A DNA stretch of 64,000 bases from Acidovorax sp. GTDB lineage: Bacteria; Pseudomonadota; Gammaproteobacteria; Burkholderiales; Burkholderiaceae_C. The notes under the pieces were generated by a model. It saw only the letters and a program-made list of their open reading frames with translations. It was not told the DNA's origin and made no database searches. The translations under genes and the position numbers were made by a program. Below, piece by piece: positions 56,271 to 64,000 of this stretch. The stretch covers positions 44,759-108,758 of the forward strand of contig JAITLO010000019.1 in the NCBI GenBank assembly GCA_031277855.1. The letters run 5' to 3'. Every line of letters starts with the position of its first letter. Positions within the stretch are counted from its first letter, which is position 1.

Positions 56271-57977
56271 TCACTCGGCGATCACGTCCAGACCGCTGCC
56301 GCTGCGCAGTGCACGGCCGGAGCCATCACGCACCCAGGGCAGCAATGTGAACTCGCGCGCGGCAGACAGCGTGCTTTCCAGGCCGGATGCATCACGTGCT
56401 TGCAGGCGCAGGTAGTAGCGGCCCGTGCCCAGCTCGGTGGCCTGCCATTGTGGCTGGTCCACGCGGGTATCCAGCAGCGGTTGCAAGGCTTCGGGCTCGC
56501 GTGCGACCACCACACGCCAGCTTTGCCCGGGCTCGCCCTGCCAGTGCATGGTGGGCACGCCGCCAGCGGTGTCCCAGGCCAATGCTGCGGCGTCGGGCAC
56601 AGGTGGGCGCTCGGCCGCGCGGAAGTCCTGGGCTGCAGCGAAGGGGCCTTGGTCGGGGCTGCCGTTGTCCAGCGTGCGTATGCTGGCCGTGCGCCAGCGA
56701 TAGTTCCCCAGCGGGAGGGTGTTGGTTTGCAGCGCGCAGGTACCGACCACCTCGTCACGCAGCGGCGTGGCAAAGTCCTGGCCGGCGGTTGCGATCTGGA
56801 TGCGGTAGGCCGCAGCGCCATGTACCGGTGTGCAGTGCAGTGCCACCGCATCGCTGGGCAGCACGGCAGCGGGAGGCGTTTGGTAGAGCGGCGGTACGGG
56901 GTGGGCCTTGACCTTCAGTTGCCCCTGGGCCGGCAGGCCGGGAATACCGTGTGCATCCACGGCCCTGACCTGCACAAAATAGCTGCCATCGGGCACGGCC
57001 GGGAAGCGGACCGTGTCACCTGTGAAGCGGCCGTTGCGCAGCACCTGGTGCCCGGCCGCATCTTCGCTGACCTGCACCACATAGCCTGCTGCAGTGGGCT
57101 GGCTGGGCAGGGGCAGGTTCAACCATTGGGCATCTTCGGCCAACTGGGGCAACTGGCTGGCGGGCAGCGCTGGCAGCAGGGCCGCTTGCTGCAGCTGGCC
57201 GCTGCGGTCCACGACGGCACCCTGGCCCTTGGGCAGCTGGGCATTGGCGCTTTGCGCCAGCGCGGATTGCACCTGTACCAGGCCACGCTGCACGGTGGTG
57301 ATATGGGCACCGCCTTCGGTGTGGTAGACGCCGAACTCCGTGCCGCGCACGCTGCTGGTGGCGATATTGGTGCGTATATCCAGTGCCGGGGGGCGGCGTT
57401 TGTTGGGGGGCACGGCGGCTTCGAGGGCACCGCGCTGCAGCTCAACCACGGATTGCAGGCTGCCGTTGCGGCCCTTTTGGCGCAGCTGTTGCAGCAGGAT
57501 CTCGCTGTCGGCCTGGACTTTGAGCAGAGTGCCATCGGCCAGGCGCACGCTGACAAAGGAGTCGGGGGGCACGCGCAGGCGGCTGCCCTCTGGGAGTTTC
57601 TGGCCAGGTTGCAGCTGTACTTCGGACGCCGCGCGGTTGCGCTCTGGCGGAGACAGTACGGTGGCATTGCCCTGCAAAAAGTCCACCGAGGCCGAAGCCA
57701 GGCGCTGCAGATGGTAGGGGATCTCCAGCACAGAGCCGGGTCGCAGTCGGTAGGGACTACCCACCTGGTTGTGGCGTTGCAGCTCAGGCCAGAGAGAGCC
57801 GTCGCCCAGGTAGTGGCGCGCCAATTGCTCCAGCGTATCGCCGGTGTGGATGCGATGGCGGGTGCTGCTGTGGGTGGCGGGAATGGGCTGGGCCTGTGCG
57901 GAGATCGTCAGCGCCATCAGGCTGGCTGCTGCGACTTGTGACCAGCGGATGTGGATGCGAACAAAAGGCATGGACAT
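56271..57977 (-). CDS. Exported LysM and FecR domain protein
   Basis: A 568-residue secreted protein. The signal peptide (WSQVAAASLMALTISAQAQ) is followed by a LysM domain (HRIHTGDTLEQLARHYLGDG), which binds peptidoglycan, then a FecR-type domain (LRVPPDSFVSVRLADGTLLK ... TSSVRGTEFGVYHTEGG) and a long region with fibronectin-like or beta-sandwich repeats (YRIQIATAGQDFA, YYLRLQARDASGL). FecR domains usually relay signals to sigma factors or kinases. The neighbouring response regulator and CHASE2 kinase suggest a periplasmic sensory partner. Start 57977 or 57971 (MSMPFV) cannot be separated; no good ribosome binding site. Confidence 0.82.
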   Translation of the reverse strand: MSMPFVRIHIRWSQVAAASLMALTISAQAQPIPATHSSTRHRIHTGDTLEQLARHYLGDGSLWPELQRHNQVGSPYRLRPGSVLEIPYHLQRLASASVDFLQGNATVLSPPERNRAASEVQLQPGQKLPEGSRLRVPPDSFVSVRLADGTLLKVQADSEILLQQLRQKGRNGSLQSVVELQRGALEAAVPPNKRRPPALDIRTNIATSSVRGTEFGVYHTEGGAHITTVQRGLVQVQSALAQSANAQLPKGQGAVVDRSGQLQQAALLPALPASQLPQLAEDAQWLNLPLPSQPTAAGYVVQVSEDAAGHQVLRNGRFTGDTVRFPAVPDGSYFVQVRAVDAHGIPGLPAQGQLKVKAHPVPPLYQTPPAAVLPSDAVALHCTPVHGAAAYRIQIATAGQDFATPLRDEVVGTCALQTNTLPLGNYRWRTASIRTLDNGSPDQGPFAAAQDFRAAERPPVPDAAALAWDTAGGVPTMHWQGEPGQSWRVVVAREPEALQPLLDTRVDQPQWQATELGTGRYYLRLQARDASGLESTLSAAREFTLLPWVRDGSGRALRSGSGLDVIAE

Positions 57978-58020
57978 GCAATGGGCGTGAAGCATATGCC
58001 CGGCCAAGGGCATGGCTGCG

Positions 58021-58749
58021 TTAGGCTGACGGAGGGGCGGGAGCCGCTTCAGGCAGTACGGTGGTGGTGCTTTGGCCATCCAGGCGGTAGCCCAGGCCGT
58101 AGACGGCCGAGATGGCATAGGCCTGGCCTGGCCGTAGCTGCAGCACCTGGCGCAGGCGCGAGACATGGGTGTCCAGCGTGCGTGAAAGCATTTCGGCGTT
58201 CTGGCCCCAGACGGCTTCGCGCAGGTGGTCGCGCGACATCAGCCGGCCTTCGTTCTGGAACAGCAGCACGGCCAGCGCGAATTCGCGGTGGGTGAGCAAC
58301 ACGTTTTGCCCCTGGAATTCGGCCGTGAATGTGGACTGGGTGAATCGGTAGGGGCCGAACTCCAGCACATCATCCTTGGCTTGGGGGTAGGCGCGGCGCA
58401 GCAGCGCTGCAATGCGTGCCTGCAGTTCGGCCACGCGCACGGGCTTGACGAGAAAGTCGTCCGCTCCGCAGGCCAGGCCTTCGACCAGATCGCTTTCCTC
58501 GCTGCGGTGGGTGATAAATACGATCGGCAGCGTGGGCGGGAGGTTTTCGCGTGCCCAGCGCACGATTTCCGGGCCGGACAGATCGGGCACTTCCCAGTCC
58601 ACCAGCAGCATATCGAAGCTTTCCCGGCGCAAATCTTGCAAAAAAGCCACGCCGCTGCGATGCAGCCGGCACACATGGCCGGCCTGGCTTACCACTTGCT
58701 CAATCAACTCCAGCTGCAGTGGTTCATCATCTAAAACTGCAATGCGCAT
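58021..58749 (-). CDS. Response regulator, winged-helix (OmpR-like)
   Basis: A 242-residue regulator. Receiver domain: acidic pocket AVLDDEPLQLE, phospho-acceptor in FDMLLVDWEVPDLSGPE and the conserved lysine in DDFLVKPVRVAEL. Output domain: VLLTHREFALAVLLFQNEGR then SRTLDTHVSRLRQVLQLRPG and VYGLGYRL. GGAGG sits eight bases before the ATG at 58749, which decides the start. It heads a leftward group with the LysM-FecR protein and the CHASE2 kinase, probably its cognate kinase. Confidence 0.88.
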   Translation of the reverse strand: MRIAVLDDEPLQLELIEQVVSQAGHVCRLHRSGVAFLQDLRRESFDMLLVDWEVPDLSGPEIVRWARENLPPTLPIVFITHRSEESDLVEGLACGADDFLVKPVRVAELQARIAALLRRAYPQAKDDVLEFGPYRFTQSTFTAEFQGQNVLLTHREFALAVLLFQNEGRLMSRDHLREAVWGQNAEMLSRTLDTHVSRLRQVLQLRPGQAYAISAVYGLGYRLDGQSTTTVLPEAAPAPPSA

Positions 58750-58820
58750 GCTGCCCACCTCCCTGAATTTTGTCGTGATTGTCGCAAAAGCCGCGCTGCG
58801 GTCTATTGCCCTTCGTTCTT

Positions 58821-60131
58821 TCAGTCTTGCGTCGCCGCGTCCTGCAACTGCTGCAAGGCCGCCGCAATATCGTCAGGCTGGACCTCTGGCAGGGCTTGCA
58901 GATGGGCTTGCAAATCCGCCAGCGCAGCCTGGCCTTCGCTTTGCAGACGGGCAATCCACTGACCGGCTTCGCGTGGCTGGGCAAAACCCGTGCTTTGCAG
59001 CAGCAACTGACCGTTGGCAGCGCTGAGCTTGAAGTAAAACAGACCGTCTTTTTCGCGGTATTGCTTGAAGCTGGGCAGGGCGGTTTTCTCTGCCTTGCCT
59101 GTCTTGGTTGCGCCCTGGCCCAGTGCGGCCAGATTGCGCAGGCCTACGGCGTTGCGCAGTTGCAGGAGCAGGGGACGGGTGTGTGCACGGGCGCGCTCGG
59201 CTCCGGCCTGGAGTATGGCTTCGACCTCTGCGGGGTGGGACATCAGGTGCTCGTAGCGGGCACGCATGGGGGCAATTTCCCGGTCAATGCATTCGTACAG
59301 CTTTTGCTTGGCATCACCCCAGCTGATGCCTTCGGCAAAGGCCTGGCGCATGGTGGCGGTCTCTGCTTCGGTGGCAAAGGCCTGGTACATCTGGAACAGG
59401 GCCGAGCCTTCCACGTCCTTGGGCTCGCCCGGAGCGCGGGAGTCGGTAACGATGGAGCCAATCAATTTCTTGAGCTGTGCGGGCGGCGTGAACAAGGGAA
59501 TGGTGTTGTTGTAGCTCTTGCTCGTCTGGCGGCCGGCCAGGCCGGCAAGTGTGGCAACGTTGTCGTCCACGGCAGCTTCGGGCGGGGTCAGGAACTCGCC
59601 ATACAAATGGTTGAAGCTGGCGGCCATGTCGCGGGCCATCTCGATGTGCTGGATCTGGTCGCGGCCCACGGGCACCTTGTGGGCATTGAAGGCCAGGATG
59701 TCGGCACCCATCAGCACGGGGTACATGAACAGGCCTGCGCTGACGCCGTCATCGCTGTCGCGGCCGGCTTCCTGGTTCTTGTCCTGTGCGGCCTTGTAGG
59801 CATGGGCACGGTTGAGCAGGCCTTTGCCGGTGGCGCAGGTGAGAAACCAGGTCAGCTCGGGAATCTCGGGGATGTCGGACTGGCGATAAAAGGTCACATG
59901 GGCCGGGTCCAGACCGGCGGCCAGCCAGCTGGCGGCGATTTCCAGCGTGGAGCGCTGCACGCGCTCGGGATCCTGGCATTTGATCAGTGCATGGTAGTCG
60001 GCCAGAAAATAAAAATTCTCCACTTCCTTGGAGCGGCTGGCGGCGATGGCAGGGCGCATCATGCCGGCGTAATTACCCAGGTGGGGGGTGCCGGAAGGGG
60101 TGATGCCAGTGAGAAAGCGAATAGTCGTCAT
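58821..60131 (-). CDS. trpS: Tryptophanyl-tRNA synthetase, long form with C-terminal extension
   Basis: A 436-residue class Ic synthetase. The HIGH-like motif is ITPSGTPHLGNYAG and the KMSKS-like motif is TSKSYNNTIPLF. The catalytic body ends near residue 335; about 100 extra residues follow, containing FKQYREKDGLFYFKLSAANG and QLLLQSTGFAQPREAGQWIA, which resemble a YegP/DUF1508 unit. Standard bacterial TrpRS is about 330-340 residues. The start MTTIRFLTGITPSG at 60131 is chosen on homology. Downstream in line with a site-2 protease, YciO and PHP gene. Confidence 0.93.
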   Translation of the reverse strand: MTTIRFLTGITPSGTPHLGNYAGMMRPAIAASRSKEVENFYFLADYHALIKCQDPERVQRSTLEIAASWLAAGLDPAHVTFYRQSDIPEIPELTWFLTCATGKGLLNRAHAYKAAQDKNQEAGRDSDDGVSAGLFMYPVLMGADILAFNAHKVPVGRDQIQHIEMARDMAASFNHLYGEFLTPPEAAVDDNVATLAGLAGRQTSKSYNNTIPLFTPPAQLKKLIGSIVTDSRAPGEPKDVEGSALFQMYQAFATEAETATMRQAFAEGISWGDAKQKLYECIDREIAPMRARYEHLMSHPAEVEAILQAGAERARAHTRPLLLQLRNAVGLRNLAALGQGATKTGKAEKTALPSFKQYREKDGLFYFKLSAANGQLLLQSTGFAQPREAGQWIARLQSEGQAALADLQAHLQALPEVQPDDIAAALQQLQDAATQD

Positions 60132-60201
60132 GGATGCAAACAGTCGAAAGCCAGGCGGGCAGAGAGCCGGCACTCTATCAGGGACAGGTTGGTCGGGTGA
60201 G

Positions 60202-60867
60202 TCAGCGGGTCAGCGGAGTGAGTATCCAGTCCAGTGCTTCGTAGCCCCAGGACATCAGCGGAGTCAGCCAGTACTGTCCCACCACGCCCATCAATACCAG
60301 GGCCAGCACGATGAAGAAGCCAAAAGGCTCCACGCGTGAGAACCAATACGCGGCCTGGGGCGGCAGCAGCCCTGCCACGATACGACCCCCGTCCAGAGGC
60401 GGCAGCGGAAACAGATTGAAGGCCCACATCACCAGATTGGTGAGAATGCCGGCGCGCGCCATTTCCAGAAAAAAGCGCTCCTGCATGCCCCACATGACCA
60501 GGCTCACCAGCAGCACCGCCCACAAAATGGCCTGGATGAAGTTGGCGGCCGGGCCCGCCAGCGCCACCCACACCATATCGCGTTTGGGGTGGCGCAGCCG
60601 GCTGATGTCCACGGGCACGGGCTTGGCATAGCCAAACAGAAAAGCCCCCGAGGTGGAAAAGTACAGCAGCAAGGGCATCAAGACGGTGCCAATGGGGTCT
60701 ATGTGTTTGATCGGGTTCAGCGTCACCCGGCCCAGCATGGAGGCGGTCGGGTCACCGAAATGGCGTGCCACATAGCCGTGGGCGGCCTCATGCACCGTGA
60801 TGGCAAACAGCACGGGCAGGGCATAAATGAGCACGGTTTGTACGAGTGCGGAAGCGTCCACGGTCAT
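60202..60867 (-). CDS. Site-2 protease family (M50) membrane metalloprotease
   Basis: A 221-residue multi-helix membrane protein. The zinc motif HEAAH is in FAITVHEAAHGYVARHFGD, and the second zinc ligand motif is NLFPLPPLDGGRIVAGLLP. It has no PDZ domain, so it belongs to the short M50 group, whose substrates are generally unknown. It lies between trpS (70 bases downstream) and the YciO-type gene (30 bases upstream). Confidence 0.9.
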   Translation of the reverse strand: MTVDASALVQTVLIYALPVLFAITVHEAAHGYVARHFGDPTASMLGRVTLNPIKHIDPIGTVLMPLLLYFSTSGAFLFGYAKPVPVDISRLRHPKRDMVWVALAGPAANFIQAILWAVLLVSLVMWGMQERFFLEMARAGILTNLVMWAFNLFPLPPLDGGRIVAGLLPPQAAYWFSRVEPFGFFIVLALVLMGVVGQYWLTPLMSWGYEALDWILTPLTR

Positions 60868-60897
60868 TGTGAAAAAAGTGAGGAAATAAACGGGTGC

Positions 60898-61533
60898 TTA
60901 GAGGCCCAAGGCCTGCAGACTGCCCTGGCCTTGGCGCACCACCAGCGCATCACCGCCGGCATACATGGGGGTCAGGTCCAGCACGGTGGTGGGCTGCATG
61001 GGGCAGGCACCGGCATCCACAATGCCATCGAGCAGCTTGTCAAAGCGTTCGCTGATGTCCTCGGGGTCATTCAACGGATCGGTCTCGCCGGGGGCAATCA
61101 GCGTGGTGCCCAGCAAGGGCGCACCATGCAGCTCCAGCAACTGCTGCAAGCCCTTGTGCTCGGGCATGCGCAGGCCAATGGTCTTGCGTGCGGGATGGCT
61201 GACACGGCGGGGGACTTCCTTGGTGGCATCCAAAATAAAGGTATAGGGCCCGGGGGTGGCCAGCTTCATCAGCCGGTACTGGCGATTGTCCACGCGGGCG
61301 TAGTTGGCCAGCTCGGACAGGTCGCGACACAGCAGCGTCAGATGGTGTTTGTCATTGATCTGGCGGATGCGGCGCAGCCGGTCCACGCTGTGCTTGTCAT
61401 CGAGGTGGCAGACCAGGGCGTAGCTGGAGTCCGTGGGTACGGCCAGCACGCCCCCGTGCTGCAAAATCTCTACCGCTTGCTGCAGCAAGCGGGGTTGGGG
61501 GTTGACGGGGTGAATCTCGAAATACTGGGCCAT
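60898..61533 (-). CDS. YciO/Sua5/YrdC family protein (threonylcarbamoyl-AMP synthase-like)
   Basis: A 211-residue protein with the YrdC fold. The nucleotide-binding pattern is GVLAVPTDSSYALVCHLDDK and PGPYTFILDATKEVPRRVSH, and IGLRMPEHKGLQQLL and LLGTTLIAPGETD are typical of YciO. The related TsaC/Sua5 makes the t6A precursor threonylcarbamoyl-AMP; YciO's own role is less certain. It lies nine bases after the PHP gene, as in the E. coli yciV(trpH)-yciO arrangement. Confidence 0.9.
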   Translation of the reverse strand: MAQYFEIHPVNPQPRLLQQAVEILQHGGVLAVPTDSSYALVCHLDDKHSVDRLRRIRQINDKHHLTLLCRDLSELANYARVDNRQYRLMKLATPGPYTFILDATKEVPRRVSHPARKTIGLRMPEHKGLQQLLELHGAPLLGTTLIAPGETDPLNDPEDISERFDKLLDGIVDAGACPMQPTTVLDLTPMYAGGDALVVRQGQGSLQALGL

Positions 61534-61542
61534 GGCATGCTT

Positions 61543-62424
61543 TCAGTGAGAGCTGTGCCCGCTCAATGGGGCGCGTTGTATGCGGGAGGAAAGCAGATCC
61601 CATACCGGGGGCAGGGCGGCAGGCAGGCTGGGCAATGTGCCCAGGTCAACACGGGACTCGGCGGGGCTGTGAAAGTCGCTGCCGCGCGAGGCGTGCAGCC
61701 CCAGGTCCAGGGCCAGCTGGGTGTAGCGGGCCGCTTCGGCCGTCGTATGGCTGCCGCAGACGGTTTCCATCCCCTGGCCGCCACAGGCCACAAAGTGGGT
61801 GAACAGCGCATGCTCCAGCGTGGCATCCAGGTCGTAGCGCGCCGGGTGGGCCAGCACGGCCACGCCGCCACCGGCGCGGATCCAGTCCACCGCCTCTTCC
61901 ACGCTGGCCCAACGTTGGGGCACAAAACCAGGCTTGCCTTCGGTGAGAAAACGCTGAAAGACCTCGCCCATGCTGGTGCAGACACCGCGCTCCAGCAGAA
62001 AGCGGGCGAAGTGGGTGCGCGAGATCAGGTCCGGGTTGCCCACATAGCGCAGCGCGCCCTCGTAGGCGCCGGCGATGCCCGCCGTTTCCAGCTGGCGTGC
62101 CATTTCCTGGGCACGCGGGCCGCGGCTGTGGCGCAGAGCGTGCAATCCTTTTTGTAGCGCCTGATGCCCGGAGTCAAAGCCCAGACCGACGATATGAATC
62201 GTATGACCTGCATAGCTGGCCGAGACTTCCACCCCGGTGAGGTAGTCCATGCCCTGGGCATGGGCTGCAGCGCAGGCAGCGGCCTGGCCTGCCAGTTCGT
62301 CATGGTCGGTCAGTGCCCACAAATCCACCCCACCCTGGCGGGCACGTTGGGCCAGCTGTAAAGGCGTCAGCGTGCCGTCCGAGAAAGTGGAGTGGCTGTG
62401 GAGGTCGGCGTTCAAATAGGGCAT
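61543..62424 (-). CDS. PHP-domain phosphoesterase (RNase AM/YciV family)
   Basis: A 293-residue metal-dependent phosphoesterase. The PHP motifs are NADLHSHSTFSDGTLTP, the ALTDHDELAGQ region and the C-terminal GSDFHSPAESRVDLG. YciV-type proteins hydrolyse 3',5'-nucleoside bisphosphates and trim RNA 5' ends. The start MPYLNADLHSH at 62424 is chosen because the PHP fold starts at this point; the frame is open upstream. First gene of a leftward operon PHP-YciO-S2P-trpS. Confidence 0.92.
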   Translation of the reverse strand: MPYLNADLHSHSTFSDGTLTPLQLAQRARQGGVDLWALTDHDELAGQAAACAAAHAQGMDYLTGVEVSASYAGHTIHIVGLGFDSGHQALQKGLHALRHSRGPRAQEMARQLETAGIAGAYEGALRYVGNPDLISRTHFARFLLERGVCTSMGEVFQRFLTEGKPGFVPQRWASVEEAVDWIRAGGGVAVLAHPARYDLDATLEHALFTHFVACGGQGMETVCGSHTTAEAARYTQLALDLGLHASRGSDFHSPAESRVDLGTLPSLPAALPPVWDLLSSRIQRAPLSGHSSH

Positions 62425-62663
62425 GGATGGTGGCAATTGTAGAAGTGCCGATTCTGTACTGTCTCGAGCGGCGTCAATCAGGTCGCGGAGTGCGGGGTAA
62501 GCCACTGCCTGAGATGCATCAAGGCTTTGTCTTCTCGTTTGCTTGAAGTGCGAACACGTACTTACAAATTGCTGCGCGCAGAAGGGAGCATTAAGCTAGA
62601 TTTTCCGGATGGGCGGTATCTCCCGCACCGGCGAACCCACAAAGGGCATGGAGTGCTACAGCC
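62425..62663. other. Divergent intergenic region of PHP and chemoreceptor genes
   Basis: About 240 bases without a coding frame of its own. It must hold promoters for both directions. No specific sigma-28 (flagellar) promoter could be confirmed. The chemoreceptor start has only weak ribosome binding signal upstream. Confidence 0.35.
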
Positions 62664-64000
62664 ATGAAAACCCAGAACCTTTCTGTGGCCTCAAAAATCT
62701 GGGCATTGGTGGGCATTGTGGTGTTGGCCATGGGAGGGCTGGGCAGCGGTTTGCTGTATGTGATGGCACAAAGCCATGCCCAGATGCGCGACAAGGTGCG
62801 GGACTATGAGCAGCGTATCCGCATGGCAGAGCAATGGCGTGCGCTCAATGAGCTGGCGGCCAGCTATGTGACGGTAGCCGCCATGTCCCAGGAGTCGGAG
62901 ATGATCCGGGCCCTGATGGAGCGGGCCAAGCAAGCATCTGCCCGCTCGGCCGTGCTGCAACAGCAACTGGAAACACGTTTGAGCTCTGCGGCCGGGCAGG
63001 GGGCGCTGCAGCGCATCCACACCGCGCACCAACAGGTCTTGTCCGCGAGCCAGGAGGTGGAGCGTTTGCGATTGGCTGGAGAAGTTGGGCAGATCAAGCA
63101 ACTGATGGAAAGCCGCTTTGTGCCCAGCATGTCTGCTTATGTGCAGGCTTTGCAGTCACTGGTGCAACTGGAGGAAAGCTTGCGTGATGCGGTGCAGGAA
63201 GAAGACCGGTTGCGTAGTGTCCAACTGCAGTGGGCTGGGGCAGCGGCCTTGGTGCTGGTGTTGTCCATGGCCATGTGGGTTGCGTACGGCATGATCCGTC
63301 AGATCACGCGGCCGCTGGGCCGTGCTGTCGCGGTCACGGCGCAGATTGCCGAAGGTGATCTGACGGTGGAGATCCACGATGCGCGCCAGGATGAACTGGG
63401 TGCATTGCTGCGCAGCCTGACTGCCATGGCTCGCCAGCTGCGCACCGTGGTAAGTGAGGTGCGCACAGGCGTGGAGTCGGTGTCTTCGGCCTCCAGCCAG
63501 ATTGCCACGGGCAACCAGGATTTGTCGGCCCGCACCGAGCAGACCGCAGCCAACCTGGAAGAAACCGCGGCCAGCATGGAAGAGCTCACCTCTACGGTGA
63601 CGCAGTCTTCCGAAACCGCGCGCCAGGCCAACCAACTGGCCGGCACGGCGGCTCTGGCCGCCGAACGCGGTGGTGCCGTGGTGCAGCAGGTGGTGCACTC
63701 CATGCAGCAAATCACCGACAGCAGCCGCCGCATCAGCGACATCATCGGTGTCATCGACGGCATTGCCTTTCAAACCAATATCCTGGCGCTGAACGCGGCG
63801 GTGGAAGCGGCCCGTGCTGGTGAGCAAGGCCGGGGCTTTGCCGTGGTGGCAGGCGAGGTGCGTTCTCTGGCAGGCCGCAGCGCCGAAGCGGCCAAGGAAA
63901 TCAAGGCCTTGATCACCACCAGCGTGAGCAATGTGGAGTCGGGCTCGCAGCAGGTGGAGCAGGCCGGCCAGAGCATGCAGGAGATTGTGCAAAGCGTGCG
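62664..64000 (+). CDS. Methyl-accepting chemotaxis protein (partial, cut by window end)
   Basis: The first 445 codons of a chemoreceptor. A membrane segment near the N-terminus ([20 protein letters not shown]) is followed by a helical periplasmic ligand domain of about 165 residues (four-helix bundle style), a second membrane segment ([19 protein letters not shown]), a HAMP domain ([20 protein letters not shown]) and most of the signalling domain, including the hairpin tip [20 protein letters not shown] and [17 protein letters not shown]. The ligand is unknown. Only part of the C-terminal methylation and signalling helix is missing. Confidence 0.93.
   Translation, partial: MKTQNLSVASKIWALVGIVVLAMGGLGSGLLYVMAQSHAQMRDKVRDYEQRIRMAEQWRALNELAASYVTVAAMSQESEMIRALMERAKQASARSAVLQQQLETRLSSAAGQGALQRIHTAHQQVLSASQEVERLRLAGEVGQIKQLMESRFVPSMSAYVQALQSLVQLEESLRDAVQEEDRLRSVQLQWAGAAALVLVLSMAMWVAYGMIRQITRPLGRAVAVTAQIAEGDLTVEIHDARQDELGALLRSLTAMARQLRTVVSEVRTGVESVSSASSQIATGNQDLSARTEQTAANLEETAASMEELTSTVTQSSETARQANQLAGTAALAAERGGAVVQQVVHSMQQITDSSRRISDIIGVIDGIAFQTNILALNAAVEAARAGEQGRGFAVVAGEVRSLAGRSAEAAKEIKALITTSVSNVESGSQQVEQAGQSMQEIVQSV

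Overview
The window is 64 kb of high-GC chromosome from a betaproteobacterium of the Burkholderiales. Gene content and protein style point to the family Comamonadaceae, with Comamonas or a close relative most likely. This rests on familiarity with gene order (nadK-recN beside hrcA, hemC-D-X-Y divergent from ppc, trpS/S2P/YciO/PHP cluster) and on typical family variants, not on a database search. Genes are dense, and no prophage, insertion sequence, CRISPR array or rRNA operon is visible.

Layout. 0-5.7 kb: creB with the first codons of creC, then rapZ, recN and nadK leftward, and hrcA plus a CAU tRNA rightward. 5.7-7.0 kb: an AT-rich island holding one orphan fimbrial subunit gene. 7.0-9.5 kb: a small Cys-rich DUF3079 protein, aspA, and tRNA genes fMet and Leu(CAA). 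9.5-19.8 kb: housekeeping genes cysM, Nudix, tusA-like, galU, valS, then a VOC protein, two YceI paralogues with cytochrome b561, and a YigZ protein. 20-27 kb: the haem operon hemC-D-X-Y and ppc. 27.4-32.3 kb: an NlpC/P60 lipoprotein and a leftward three-gene module of unknown function (TPR protein, PcfJ-like, DUF1266). 32.5-44.0 kb: a divergent catabolic cluster, ridA-kdgK-eda leftward and a family-5 ABC importer, D-serine-dehydratase-like PLP enzyme, RpiR regulator and N-acyl-D-amino-acid deacylase rightward. 44.2-51.3 kb: miaB, a secreted protein, fdhD, modABC and divergent modE. 51.4-58.8 kb: an unknown protein, a DNA/RNA endonuclease, tRNA-Arg(ACG), and a signalling cluster (response regulator, LysM-FecR protein, CHASE2 histidine kinase). 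58.8-64 kb: trpS, a site-2 protease, a YciO-type protein, a PHP phosphoesterase, and the start of a chemotaxis receptor running off the window.

How genes work together. The 32.5-44 kb cluster reads as one pathway: import, N-deacylation, beta-elimination of ammonia to a 2-keto-3-deoxy acid, KdgK phosphorylation and Eda cleavage to pyruvate and glyceraldehyde 3-phosphate. Two identical-pattern operators (GTAAT-N3-ATTAC) sit in the divergent promoter region, and a sugar-phosphate-sensing RpiR regulator lies inside the cluster. My best guess for the substrate is an N-acyl-D-glucosaminate or a related oxidised amino sugar. Molybdate uptake (modABC/modE with a clear ModE box) lies next to fdhD, which serves molybdenum formate dehydrogenases.

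The strongest unexplained structure is in the non-coding DNA. Two families of intergenic elements recur: R1, eight copies of about 100 bp, and R2, three copies of about 90 bp. All sit just downstream of a gene and in the same orientation relative to it. Their predicted hairpin stems differ in sequence between copies by paired, compensating changes, as expected of structured RNA (or DNA) elements. A third, simpler GC-rich palindromic repeat (R3) accompanies some R1 copies.
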